Positions 27,173-39,626 of a stretch of 64,000 bases of DNA are shown here, one piece after another. The translations under genes were made by a program, and so were the position numbers. The DNA is taken from assembly GCF_003609635.1 (NCBI RefSeq), contig NZ_MCIA01000015.1, forward strand, positions 62,001 to 126,000, given 5' to 3'. The notes under the pieces were generated by a model. It made no database searches and had not been told where the DNA came from. It was given only the letters and a program-made list of their open reading frames with translations. Numbering within the stretch: the stretch's first letter is position 1; each line of letters starts with the position of its first letter. Source of the stretch: Lacrimispora algidixylanolytica (GTDB taxonomy: Bacteria; Bacillota; Clostridia; Lachnospirales; Lachnospiraceae).

Positions 27173-27316
27173 TCTTAAAAGCCGATAAAACAAATACATA
27201 AGTAGGTAAGGACACTCTGGCATTGGTCATACCAGGAATTAGTCCAATTTTTTCATACATTCTCACAAAAATCAAACAAGGAAATGCACTATAATGACTA
27301 TTATTTTTTGCAATAT

Positions 27317-27345
27317 TGTCAGTTTGGAATGTTTATTTTATAATA
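27317..27345 (+). promoter_or_regulatory. Sigma-A promoter of the hypB operon
   Basis: TTGTCA (27317-27322), a 17-base spacer and TATAAT (27340-27345). The predicted leader to hypB is about 165 bases and shows no recognised riboswitch. The wider gap 27017-27519 contains only this promoter and the terminator at 27141. Confidence 0.8.
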
Positions 27346-27519
27346 GTATTGATGGAAAAATTATCTAAATAATTTAGCTGGTTGAACCAAAACACTTATG
27401 AAAAAACATTCCTTCATCCTTATGGTCGAAAACCCATGAAAGATAAGGAAAATGCCAAAACTTGATTGTAAGGACAACAGATGAAAGAAAAAGAGAATGC
27501 AAAGAAAGGAGCGTGAAAC

Positions 27520-28188
27520 ATGGAAGATTTTAAGATTCTAGAGATAAAAACAAGTGTCTTTGCTGACAACAGCATACAAGCCGGAAAGCTTCGAGAAGAA
27601 TTAAAGGATAAAAAGGTCCTTCTTCTTAATCTCATGTCCAGCCCCGGTGCTGGTAAAACTACCACCTTGACTCGTACGATTAATGCCTTAAAAGACCGTC
27701 TTACTATTGGTGTTATGGAAGCGGATATCGATTCCGACGTGGATGCCCGTACCATTTTAAAAACTGGTGCAAAGACAATTCAGCTTCATACCGGTGGTAT
27801 GTGCCATCTGGATGCAGAAATGACCCGTCAAGGATTAGAAGGGCTTGATACGGACGGCCTTGACCTTGTAATTTTAGAAAACGTGGGCAACCTGGTATGT
27901 CCAGCGGAATTTGATACCGGAGCAGTAAAGAATGTTATGATCCTCTCCGTACCGGAAGGAGACGATAAGCCTCTTAAATATCCGTTGATGTTCTCTATTT
28001 GTGATGTAATACTAATTAATAAGATGGATGTAATGCCATATTTTGATTTTGATATGGAAAAATGCAAAGCCAATATTAGGCTTCGGAATCCCAACGCGAT
28101 TGTCATTCCCATCAGTGCACAAAAAAACGAAGGCATAAAGGAATGGACCGACTGGTTAGAAAATGCAGTAAACTCTTGGTGTGAATAA
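27520..28188 (+). CDS. hypB: Hydrogenase nickel incorporation GTPase HypB
   Basis: A 222-residue SIMIBI-class GTPase. The P-loop SSPGAGKTT ends at residue 48; the DSDVDARTI, MCHLDAEM and ENVGNLVCP segments are family-specific, and NKMD is the guanine-specificity motif. No His-rich nickel-storage tail is present. HypB delivers nickel with HypA to metalloenzymes, chiefly [NiFe] hydrogenase. Here it leads an operon ending in hypA, with a large Fe-S oxidoreductase between them, and no hydrogenase gene is in view. AAAGGAGC precedes the ATG. Confidence 0.93.
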   Translation: MEDFKILEIKTSVFADNSIQAGKLREELKDKKVLLLNLMSSPGAGKTTTLTRTINALKDRLTIGVMEADIDSDVDARTILKTGAKTIQLHTGGMCHLDAEMTRQGLEGLDTDGLDLVILENVGNLVCPAEFDTGAVKNVMILSVPEGDDKPLKYPLMFSICDVILINKMDVMPYFDFDMEKCKANIRLRNPNAIVIPISAQKNEGIKEWTDWLENAVNSWCE

Positions 28189-28254
28189 CAAAAAAAGATC
28201 TTAAAAAGATAATCATAAACTTCAAAGGCGCAAACATGCGCGGGAAAGGAAATT

Positions 28255-30945
28255 ATGAGTGAATTAAGACCTAAAATCGTAAAGCTGGCTAAAATGGTAG
28301 GCGGTATTGCTGGAGCTATGAATAAAATTGATGAAAATTCTCCCGAATACTATTCGCTAGACTGCGTTGTCACAGATGACATGGCCGATATTGCTATGAT
28401 TATGGGGTTGCGAAAACCTCGAACCTTTGAATATGTTGCTAAGCGCTCTGGAAAGAGCAAGAAAGAGACAAAGGCCCTCTTAGAGCAGTTAGCCTATACC
28501 GGTGTCGCCAAGGTATGGAAGGATAAAGAAGATCATAAAGAAAGGTTCTTTGTGAATATCTTTGCACCTGGTATGTTAGAAATGATGGTGAACAACCGGG
28601 AACAGCTTAACGAACACCCTGAAATCGGCAAGGCGTTTGAAGAATATACCAGACTCCGTCTTGCACCTATGGCATCAAAATTCCCACAAGGCATGGCAAT
28701 GATGCGTGTGATTCCGGTAGAAGAGGCCATCAAAGATATTCCCGGTACAAAGCCCTGGGAACATCTTTCCTATTATTTGGACAAATATGATACGTTTACA
28801 GTATCAGACTGCTCCTGTCGCCAGTCACGCCGGGTAATCGATGAAGGCTGCGGACATTTGGAAAAGGACATCTGTATCCAGATGGGAGAAGGAGCCGAGT
28901 ATTATATAAAAACAGGTAGAGGCCGCCAGATCTCACGGGAAGAAGCAAAAGAAATTATTAAATTTGCAGAAAACAACGGCCTGATGCATGAAATGCCTCA
29001 TACTGACGGACTTGGTGAATCCGCGGCAATCTGCAATTGCTGTGGTTGCTCCTGCTTCTCCTTACGACTTGCAACACTTTTTAATACTCCAGATGCCATC
29101 CGCTCCAACTTCACTGCCAAGGTAGATAAAGAAAACTGCGTGGCCTGTGGGCAGTGTGTGGAAAATTGTCCGGTTAATGCATTAAAACTTGGTCAGAAGC
29201 TCTGTTCCAAAACACCTGTTACCATAAAGGCAGAACCTACCGCCCGTGACCATATTTGGAATGAAAGCAATTGGAATGTGGATTACCGAGAAAACCGGAA
29301 AGATGTTACCGAAGAAGGCACATCCCCTTGTAAAACGGCATGCCCGGCTCATATTTCCGTTCAAGGCTACATAAAGCTTGCTGCTTCTGGCCGCTACCAC
29401 GAAGCATTAGAATTAATAAAGAAAGAAAATCCGTTTCCTGCTGTCTGCGGACGAATTTGTCCTCATGGCTGTGAAAGCGAATGTACCAGGGGAGATATTG
29501 ACGAGCCGGTTTCCATTGACGAGATCAAAAAGTTTATTGCGGATAAAGAGTTAGATGGTTCTATCCGCTATATTCCGCCCATGCGATATCATCTTGGTAA
29601 TAAGATTGCGATAATAGGTTCAGGACCTTCCGGTCTTTCCTGCGCATATTACCTGGCAATTGATGGATATCAGGTAACCGTATTTGAAAAAGAAGAAAAG
29701 CTTGGTGGTATGCTTACTCTTGGAATTCCCTCCTTCCGTCTAGAAAAGGAAGTGATCAATGCTGAGATTAACGTTCTGCGTGAGATGGGAGTCACCTTTA
29801 AAACTGGAATTGAAGTAGGAAAAGATATCACTCTGAACGAACTTCGAAACGAAGGTTATGAGGCTTTTTATCTGGCAGTTGGAGCGCAAGGTGGTAGAAG
29901 CCTTTCGATTGAAGGGGAAGAAGCGAAGGGCGTAATATCAGGCGTTGATTTCCTTCGTGACGTAAACCTTGGGAAAAAGGTTGAGCTTTCTGGAAATGTA
30001 GTTGTTATTGGCGGCGGTAATGTAGCGATTGACGTTGCCCGTACAGGAACAAGACAGGGGGCCGATTCGGTTCATCTTTACTGCCTGGAAGATTTAAGTG
30101 AGATGCCAGCACTACCAGATGAGATTGCAGAGGCAGAGGAAGATAACGTGTTCTTTCATAACGGCTGGGGACCGAAACGAATCTTGACGGAAGATGGTAA
30201 GGTGACCGGCGTGGAATTTAAGCGTTGCATCCGTGTATTTGATAAAGACCAGCGGTTTGCGCCAGAGTACGAAGAAAATGATACCATCATTGTTGAGGCA
30301 GATACAGTACTGCTTTCCATTGGTCAATCCATTCAGTGGGGCGGACTACTCTCAGAAAGCAAAGTTGAGCAAAAAGGTAATGGTACTGCCATAGCCGATT
30401 CATTGACGCTACAGACTTCGGAGCCGGATGTGTTTGTGGGGGGCGACTGTTTTACCGGACCTAAGTTTGCCATCCATGCCATTGCAGCCGGTAAAGAAGG
30501 TGCAATCTCCATACACCGTTATGTTCAACCGGGCCAGTCTCTTGTATTTGGTCGGGACCGTCGTGAATACCATGCGTTTGATAAAAACAACGTTGCCATT
30601 GGTTTACAAGATTTTGATATGACTCCCCGTCAGAGACCAGGCCATTCTCCTGAGAAAAAAGGTAGCATTTATGATGAACGTATGACATTTACAGAGGAAC
30701 AGTTAAAGAAGGAGACAGAACGCTGCCTTGGCTGTGGAGCGGTAGAAATTGATAATTATATGTGCATTGGCTGTGGTATGTGTACGACCAAATGTAAATT
30801 TGATGCAATCCATCTAGAGCGAATCTATAACACCGTTCCTAATACCTATGAAAAACTTCCTGTGAAGATTGCCACCAACGCAATTGTACGTACCGGAAAG
30901 ATAGCAGCTACCACCCTGAAAGAAAGCGTTAGCAGAAGAAGCTAG
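28255..30945 (+). CDS. 896-residue Fe-S oxidoreductase: winged-helix-like and ferredoxin N-terminus fused to GltD-like module
   Basis: A large soluble protein. Residues 1-120 look like a winged-helix segment (RKPRTFEYVAKRSGKSKKET). About 180-290 is Cys-rich (SDCSCRQSRR, CNCCGCSCF). A ferredoxin motif CVACGQCVENCP lies near 296. From about 355 a glutamate-synthase small-subunit-like module follows: CKTACPAHISVQGY, the FAD loop GSGPSGLSCAYY, the NAD(P) loop GGGNVAIDVA and a GGDCFTGPKFAIHAIAAG segment. Two late [4Fe-4S]-type motifs, CLGCGAVE and CIGCGMCTTKC, lie near 822-850. It is likely an NAD(P)H:ferredoxin-type oxidoreductase. Position between hypB and hypA suggests work with a nickel enzyme; the partner is unknown. 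Confidence 0.83.
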   Translation: MSELRPKIVKLAKMVGGIAGAMNKIDENSPEYYSLDCVVTDDMADIAMIMGLRKPRTFEYVAKRSGKSKKETKALLEQLAYTGVAKVWKDKEDHKERFFVNIFAPGMLEMMVNNREQLNEHPEIGKAFEEYTRLRLAPMASKFPQGMAMMRVIPVEEAIKDIPGTKPWEHLSYYLDKYDTFTVSDCSCRQSRRVIDEGCGHLEKDICIQMGEGAEYYIKTGRGRQISREEAKEIIKFAENNGLMHEMPHTDGLGESAAICNCCGCSCFSLRLATLFNTPDAIRSNFTAKVDKENCVACGQCVENCPVNALKLGQKLCSKTPVTIKAEPTARDHIWNESNWNVDYRENRKDVTEEGTSPCKTACPAHISVQGYIKLAASGRYHEALELIKKENPFPAVCGRICPHGCESECTRGDIDEPVSIDEIKKFIADKELDGSIRYIPPMRYHLGNKIAIIGSGPSGLSCAYYLAIDGYQVTVFEKEEKLGGMLTLGIPSFRLEKEVINAEINVLREMGVTFKTGIEVGKDITLNELRNEGYEAFYLAVGAQGGRSLSIEGEEAKGVISGVDFLRDVNLGKKVELSGNVVVIGGGNVAIDVARTGTRQGADSVHLYCLEDLSEMPALPDEIAEAEEDNVFFHNGWGPKRILTEDGKVTGVEFKRCIRVFDKDQRFAPEYEENDTIIVEADTVLLSIGQSIQWGGLLSESKVEQKGNGTAIADSLTLQTSEPDVFVGGDCFTGPKFAIHAIAAGKEGAISIHRYVQPGQSLVFGRDRREYHAFDKNNVAIGLQDFDMTPRQRPGHSPEKKGSIYDERMTFTEEQLKKETERCLGCGAVEIDNYMCIGCGMCTTKCKFDAIHLERIYNTVPNTYEKLPVKIATNAIVRTGKIAATTLKESVSRRS

Positions 30946-30965
30946 CGAGAAAAGAAGAGGTAACA

Positions 30966-31307
30966 ATGCATGAGCTTGGTGTATTAAACTCAATGGTTCA
31001 TACCATCGAGCGTATTGTAAAGGAGCAGAATGTAACAGCAGTCCACAAGCTTGTCATCGAAGTTGGCGAGCTTTCCGGTATCGTGCCCAGGTATCTAGAG
31101 CAAAGCTGGCCCGCTGCCTCCTATAAGACTTTTATGGAAGAAACTAAGCTGGAACTAATTGTGATCCCAGGTATTGTTAAATGCAAAGACTGCGGCAGGG
31201 TATTTAATGCTGTTTACAGTGATTTAAATTGCCCTGACTGCGGCAGCAATGATATGGAGATTTTAGAAGGCAATGACTTGATGATTAAGGAAATCGTATG
31301 TAATTAA
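30966..31307 (+). CDS. hypA: Hydrogenase maturation nickel chaperone HypA
   Basis: A 113-residue protein of normal length. It begins MHELG, the MHE nickel-binding N-terminus, and has the zinc site CKDC...CPDC near residues 75-100. HypA loads nickel onto the hydrogenase large subunit or other nickel enzymes together with HypB. It starts 20 bases after the oxidoreductase gene and closes the operon, with a strong terminator downstream. Confidence 0.93.
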   Translation: MHELGVLNSMVHTIERIVKEQNVTAVHKLVIEVGELSGIVPRYLEQSWPAASYKTFMEETKLELIVIPGIVKCKDCGRVFNAVYSDLNCPDCGSNDMEILEGNDLMIKEIVCN

Positions 31308-31360
31308 TGGATTTCTAACTGGATATAGCGCAATCTCCTATGGGGATTGTTCGTATCACG

Positions 31361-31404
31361 ATAAAACCGCAATCCCTGATAAAAAGGACTGCGGTTTTAT
31401 TTGT
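31361..31404. terminator. Bidirectional terminator after hypA
   Basis: ATAAAACCGCA (31361-31371) and TGCGGTTTTAT (31390-31400) form a perfect 11-bp stem with A and T tracts on its outer sides, suited to both converging genes. A second hairpin, CAATCTCC/GGGGATTG, lies just before it. Confidence 0.85.
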
Positions 31405-31414
31405 AATTAGATAT

Positions 31415-31654
31415 CTATTTCCAATCGGAAAGCCATGTCTTGTCATTTGCAATCGCAGTTACCACTTCCTCGCCGGATTTGAAGTTATCAAAGGTTCCAT
31501 TGCTAATTTCATTGATAACTTTACTTAACAGTTTTTCATAATAAGCTTCCGGGGTAACCTCGGTTGTAGTCTGAGTAAAATGCTGTTGGGATTCCGACGA
31601 GGCGATACGTGCATATTCGTTTTTTACTTGGGAAATGAGTTCATCACGATTCAT
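31415..31654 (-). CDS. Small uncharacterised protein (79 residues)
   Basis: A short charged protein, MNRDELISQVKNEYARIASS..., mostly helical by eye and ending in DKTWLSDWK. AAAGGAG lies 8 bases before the ATG, and a terminator follows, so it is probably a real gene. It has no membrane segment or known motif. Function unknown. Confidence 0.6.
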   Translation of the reverse strand: MNRDELISQVKNEYARIASSESQQHFTQTTTEVTPEAYYEKLLSKVINEISNGTFDNFKSGEEVVTAIANDKTWLSDWK

Positions 31655-31841
31655 ATAACTTGCTCCTTTGCATCAATCGTTTATTTATACCTTTACGATT
31701 ATTAGGGTTATTATTTACGCGTAAAGTGATATTATGCAATAGATTACATTTATGTTAAAAGAAGATAGAATTCTGTTGAAATAAATATAAAAATCAATCT
31801 TCCTGTGTTATGATACAAGAAAAATGAAAGGAGTGATTAGT

Positions 31842-32561
31842 ATGCATATACAATTTATTATTCATGAAGTGTTCGAAGGACCTGGAGCATTTTTAACATG
31901 GGCAAAGATGAGAGGACACAGCATTGGTTATTCAAGAGTATATCAAGGGGAACCGCTTCCGATTTCCATAGAGAATATAGATTTATTAATTGTAATGGGC
32001 GGTCCCCAATCACCAAGTACAACGGTTGAACTGTGTCCTCATTTTGATGGAGCCGCGGAAATAGCACTAATTAAGAAGTTTATTGATTCAGAAAAAGCAG
32101 TCATAGGGGTATGTTTAGGATCCCAGCTTATTGGTGAAGCATATGGCGCCAAATGCGAGAAGAGTCCTGAGAAAGAAATTGGTTGTTTTCCAATCACATT
32201 AACAGAAGCGGGAAGAGATAATAAATTCTTTTCTCATTTCGACGATGTTAGTTTGGTAGGTCATTGGCATAATGATATGCCAGGGCTAACAAAGAATTGC
32301 CAGTTAATTGCTTACAGTGAAGGATGTCCAAGGCAGATCGTACAATATGATACCTTTATCTATGGATTCCAGTGTCATATGGAATTCACTCATGAACTGG
32401 TGGAACTGTTGATTGAACATTCGGAAATAGAACTGCAAAAGAATAAAGACAGGCAGTATGTTCAGCAAGCAAATGAATTAAGGCAAAATGATTATACAAC
32501 AATGAATCATAATTTATTTATGTTCTTAGATAAATTTACAGCTGAATATTTACAGAATTAA
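31842..32561 (+). CDS. Class I glutamine amidotransferase-like protein
   Basis: A 239-residue GATase1 protein. The catalytic Cys lies in GVCLGSQLIGEAYG near residue 91, and HMEFTH (FQCHMEFTH) near 180 carries the His-x-Glu pair. LLIVMGGPQSPSTT is the oxyanion-loop strand. The ATG at 31842 follows AAAGGAGTG; an ATG 18 bases upstream overlaps that site. Standalone proteins of this type are often annotated as GMP-synthase-like amidotransferases and may hydrolyse gamma-glutamyl compounds. The substrate is unknown. Confidence 0.82.
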   Translation: MHIQFIIHEVFEGPGAFLTWAKMRGHSIGYSRVYQGEPLPISIENIDLLIVMGGPQSPSTTVELCPHFDGAAEIALIKKFIDSEKAVIGVCLGSQLIGEAYGAKCEKSPEKEIGCFPITLTEAGRDNKFFSHFDDVSLVGHWHNDMPGLTKNCQLIAYSEGCPRQIVQYDTFIYGFQCHMEFTHELVELLIEHSEIELQKNKDRQYVQQANELRQNDYTTMNHNLFMFLDKFTAEYLQN

Positions 32562-32651
32562 AACCCCATTGGTTCCACAACCCTATCAACAATCCCATAA
32601 TGATAACAGTACATAGGTACTTGTCGGGGAAGGTCAAGGCAAAGGAGAAAA

Positions 32652-35000
32652 ATGAGCAATTATATAATCTCTTTAGAAAATTTCACAGAAAAAAACATAT
32701 TTGAACTATCGGATAATTTTCGGGGCACTGATCCAAAAGGGAATGTGATTTCGTTCACAAACTATTATATGGAAATGAACGGAAAGCCTTTCTATGGTAT
32801 CAGCGGTGAATTTCATTTCAGCCGATGTGAAGAAGCATATTGGGAAGATGAGATAATCAAAATGAAAATGAATGGAATCAATATCATCTCCACTTATGTA
32901 TTCTGGATTCACCATGAGGAAGAAAAAGGAGTATTCCGATTTGATGGCAGGCGTAATGCCCGCCGTTTTATTGAATTATGCAATAAGCATGGTATGTTTG
33001 TAATTATTCGGATTGGTCCATTTAATCATGGAGAGGTGCGCAATGGTGGCTTTCCAGACTGGCTGTATGGTATGGATTGTGAACTTAGAAGCCTTGACGA
33101 AACGTATTTATTCTATGTGCATCGTTTGTTTAAGGAGTTGGGAAAACAGTTTGACGGGTTATATTACAAAAATGGAGGGGCCATCATTGCAGCCCAGATT
33201 GATAACGAATACCAGCATTCTGCGGCGGGGTGGGAGATAACAACGGGAGTTTCTGAGGAATGGATTCCCACAGGAGCGGACGGAAACAATTACATGCGAA
33301 AGATAAAGGAAATGGTAAAGGAGGCAGGAATCGACGTCCCATTCTATACCTGTACGGGGTGGGGAGGTGCGGCAACTCCTACCAAAGAAATGCTTCCTCT
33401 TTGGGGAGGATATGCGTTTTGGCCCTGGATTTTTTATTCCCACAAAGGGGAACATCCAGTGACCCCAGAATATATCTATCGGGATTTTCATAATAATGAA
33501 GTTCCAAAGACATATAACTTTGAACCCTTTTACCAGCCGGAATCCATGCCATACGCATGCTGCGAGATGGGCGGCGGTATGATGTGTAGTTATAATTACC
33601 GTTTTGATCTTCCATTTGAAAGTGTGGATGCCATGGCAAATGTAAAACTGGCTTCTGGCTGTAACCTTTTGGGATACTATATGTTTAAGGGAGGCACGAA
33701 CCCTAAGGGTCAGAAGACTCCGTTTTTAAATGAAAGCCAGGTACCTAAACTGTCTTACGATTATCAGGCACCAATAGGAGAATACGGCCAGAAGCGGCCT
33801 TCTTATGACAGATTAAAGAGGATTCATTTATTTGTCGGGGAATGGGGAGAAAAACTATGTCACATGAAGACCTTTCTTTCGAATCAAGGGGAGAACATTG
33901 ATCCGTCGGATGTGGATACCTTGCGTTTTGCAGTTCGGTATGATGGAACAAGCGGTTTTGTCTTTCTAAATAATTATCAGGATCATGTTCCATTGAAGGA
34001 GAAAAAGGGCTGTACCATCTCCATTCTGGTGAAGGAAGAAGAGATAAAAATTTCTGATATCTCTCTGGCTGCTGGGGAAAATGCAATTCTTCCACTTGGA
34101 ATGGATATGATGGGAATCCAATTAAAATACGCAACGGTTCAGCCGCTGACCATAGTGAGAGAAGAAGACGATGTCACTTATTTCTTCTTTTCACCCGAGG
34201 GGTTAGAACCTCGCTATGTTTTTGATGCAGAAACAGTAAAAGGAGTGGAAGGAGAGTATAGGCAGGAAGGAAAGGATAAAACGATAGAGATATATCCAAA
34301 GCAAAATGAAATGGATATATTTATTATAAAAGGAATCAAATCAAAAATAAGAGTTGTTACTCTAACCGCAAAAGAGAGTTTGGATTTTTATAAAATCAAG
34401 TTAGCTGAGAAGCAATTTGCGGTTTTGACAGCAGGAACACTTCTCCAGGAAGGGAATACACTGCGTATCGAATCAGAAAGAGAAGAAGAATCCATTGTTT
34501 TATGGCCGGAAGTGAAAATGGAATCGAATCAGGATAAGGATCGGAATCAGGATCATGATGAGGTTAAGACTTCTCTAATTATGGGAATATTTAAAGGGTT
34601 TCTTCTTGTTAGAAAGAAAAAGGAGTCACCTGTGGAGGTAAGGCAAATTGGACCGTCCCGCTATACCATAAAAGTTCCGGATCATTACATGGAGGGAGTC
34701 AAAGAGTTGATTCTCGCGATCCAGTATAGAGGAGATATTGCTCATCTGTTCATCGATGGAGATATGATAGCCGATAATTTCTGCAACGGGCATCAGTGGG
34801 AAACGGGGTTAAAACTGTTTGAAAAACGTCTGACAGGTGATATAATGACCCTTCTAATCACTCCTTTAAAGGAAGGAAGCAACATCAATGTAGAATCTTC
34901 AATGGCAGGAAGAAAAGAAGAAGTGGATAAAGAGGTTTCCAGTGTTGAGAGGATCTTCTTAAAACCCGTCTATGAATACAAGTTAGAAGTAGATCATTAA
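32652..35000 (+). CDS. GH35 family beta-galactosidase
   Basis: A 782-residue glycoside hydrolase. The TIM barrel (about 30-360) begins with GKPFYGISGEFHFSR, has the acid/base Glu in AAQIDNEYQ near residue 185, and a probable nucleophile in YACCEMGGGM near 304. Beta-rich domains follow, including an acidic Asp/Asn/Lys linker near 635. No signal peptide is found, so the enzyme works in the cytoplasm on imported galactosides. It stands just before an RpiR-controlled PTS operon but has its own leader. GH35 members remove terminal beta-galactose from pectin side chains or oligosaccharides. Confidence 0.88.
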   Translation: MSNYIISLENFTEKNIFELSDNFRGTDPKGNVISFTNYYMEMNGKPFYGISGEFHFSRCEEAYWEDEIIKMKMNGINIISTYVFWIHHEEEKGVFRFDGRRNARRFIELCNKHGMFVIIRIGPFNHGEVRNGGFPDWLYGMDCELRSLDETYLFYVHRLFKELGKQFDGLYYKNGGAIIAAQIDNEYQHSAAGWEITTGVSEEWIPTGADGNNYMRKIKEMVKEAGIDVPFYTCTGWGGAATPTKEMLPLWGGYAFWPWIFYSHKGEHPVTPEYIYRDFHNNEVPKTYNFEPFYQPESMPYACCEMGGGMMCSYNYRFDLPFESVDAMANVKLASGCNLLGYYMFKGGTNPKGQKTPFLNESQVPKLSYDYQAPIGEYGQKRPSYDRLKRIHLFVGEWGEKLCHMKTFLSNQGENIDPSDVDTLRFAVRYDGTSGFVFLNNYQDHVPLKEKKGCTISILVKEEEIKISDISLAAGENAILPLGMDMMGIQLKYATVQPLTIVREEDDVTYFFFSPEGLEPRYVFDAETVKGVEGEYRQEGKDKTIEIYPKQNEMDIFIIKGIKSKIRVVTLTAKESLDFYKIKLAEKQFAVLTAGTLLQEGNTLRIESEREEESIVLWPEVKMESNQDKDRNQDHDEVKTSLIMGIFKGFLLVRKKKESPVEVRQIGPSRYTIKVPDHYMEGVKELILAIQYRGDIAHLFIDGDMIADNFCNGHQWETGLKLFEKRLTGDIMTLLITPLKEGSNINVESSMAGRKEEVDKEVSSVERIFLKPVYEYKLEVDH

Positions 35001-35096
35001 AACATTTCATGGTTTATAACATTGCGACGATGCAATCTGCAATGGAAATGACATAGCAAAATATTAGGTCGTGTTGCAACCGCTTTTTGAGATTCC

Positions 35097-35114
35097 ACTT
35101 TCGCAAACGAAAGT
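35097..35114. promoter_or_regulatory. Palindrome upstream of the RpiR gene
   Basis: ACTTTCG (35097-35103), a 4-base spacer CAAA, and CGAAAGT (35108-35114) form an inverted repeat about 40 bases before the RpiR start. It may be an autoregulatory operator. No matching copy was found before the PTS gene at 36134. Confidence 0.45.
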
Positions 35115-35155
35115 AATATGATAGAATAATACCAATCAAAATTCAGGAGGCGCAT

Positions 35156-35956
35156 ATGGGGATTTTGTTAAATCGTTTATTAATTATTTTAAATGACAGT
35201 GATTTAAAGTCAACGGATTATCATATTGCGTTTACCTTATTATCAAATTTTTATCTGATCAATGAAATGACCATAGGAGAGGTGGCTGATTTATGTTCTG
35301 TATCCAAGTCAACCATATCCAAATTTATAAGAAAACTTCATTTCGAAGATTATTCAGAATTCAAAGCGGCTGCACCATTTGTAGAAAACAGGAGTGGATT
35401 CAAACTTAATTACAATCGGAATATTGCGGAATATATTGAGCAGAATAGTATGGATTCTTATATTGATAGTATTTTAGATGATGTTTCCTCCTGTAAGAAA
35501 AACATTGATATGGAGAAGGTCAAAGAATTAGCCAGATATTTGGTCAGTTACAAAAATGTAGCAAGCTTTGGTCTGCTATTTTCTGAGCTTGGAGCAATGG
35601 ATTTGCAGGCGAAGCTTGCTTATAATGGTAAATTTATCATTACAAATTTAGACGATTTAAAGCAGGATGACTACATTAACAATGCAGGAGAGGATAAACT
35701 GATTATTATTTTCTCTAATTCCGGTTCCTATATTCAGCGTAACATGCTTTCAGAATTTCAAACAAAAAAAGATTATTCCAATATCAAAGCAAAGATTGTC
35801 TTAATAACTGGTAATGCAAAAATGGAGAATCACCCTGATGTGGATTTGTGTATTAGCTTTACACATAACTCCACCGTCCAGACTCACTCCATAATTTATC
35901 CTTTGATTAACGATATGATAATAATGGAATACAGAAAACTGACAAGAATAAGATAA
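35156..35956 (+). CDS. RpiR/MurR-family transcriptional regulator
   Basis: A 266-residue regulator with an N-terminal RpiR helix-turn-helix (IGEVADLCSVSKSTISKFIRKL) and a C-terminal SIS domain (about 110-250; FGLLFSELGAMDLQAKL, IIFSNSGSYIQRN) that senses phosphosugars. It is followed by a terminator and then the beta-glucoside PTS and GH1 genes on the same strand, which it probably controls. AGGAGGCGC precedes the ATG. Confidence 0.87.
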   Translation: MGILLNRLLIILNDSDLKSTDYHIAFTLLSNFYLINEMTIGEVADLCSVSKSTISKFIRKLHFEDYSEFKAAAPFVENRSGFKLNYNRNIAEYIEQNSMDSYIDSILDDVSSCKKNIDMEKVKELARYLVSYKNVASFGLLFSELGAMDLQAKLAYNGKFIITNLDDLKQDDYINNAGEDKLIIIFSNSGSYIQRNMLSEFQTKKDYSNIKAKIVLITGNAKMENHPDVDLCISFTHNSTVQTHSIIYPLINDMIIMEYRKLTRIR

Positions 35957-35991
35957 GCGGACAGATTAGACTCTGACGCTTATCTTTTTTT
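35950..35991 (+). terminator. Terminator overlapping the RpiR stop codon
   Basis: AAGATAAGCG (35950-35959) and CGCTTATCTT (35977-35986) pair over 10 bp and are followed by a T run. The stop codon lies inside the left arm. It separates the regulator from the PTS gene. Confidence 0.85.
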
Positions 35992-36133
35992 GTACCATTT
36001 TTAATGATTCTAGAGCAGAGTTTCCAAAAATCGAACTTATTAGAAATCCGAAAATTATGTGCTATGATTGGTTTACAAACAAAAACACCTTGGCCGGGGG
36101 AAGTAGATAGTAATACAAGGAGGGATATTTATT

Positions 36134-39482
<3,349 letters not shown>

Positions 39483-39575
39483 TTTAACATGATAATCACC
39501 AGAAAGAGGCATTACAAATGATCCTTATATCGATTTGGTCGAAGTTTTAAACCGAACATCTGATTTTAACAGGAA

Positions 39576-39610
39576 AAACCCGGCTGGAAATGAAGGCCGG
39601 GTTTCCTTTT
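39576..39610 (+). terminator. Terminator of the PTS-GH1 operon
   Basis: AAACCCGGC (39576-39584) pairs with GCCGGGTTT (39596-39604), followed by CCTTTT. A stable GC-rich stem between converging genes. Confidence 0.85.
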
Positions 39611-39626
39611 ATAGAAAATATAATAT

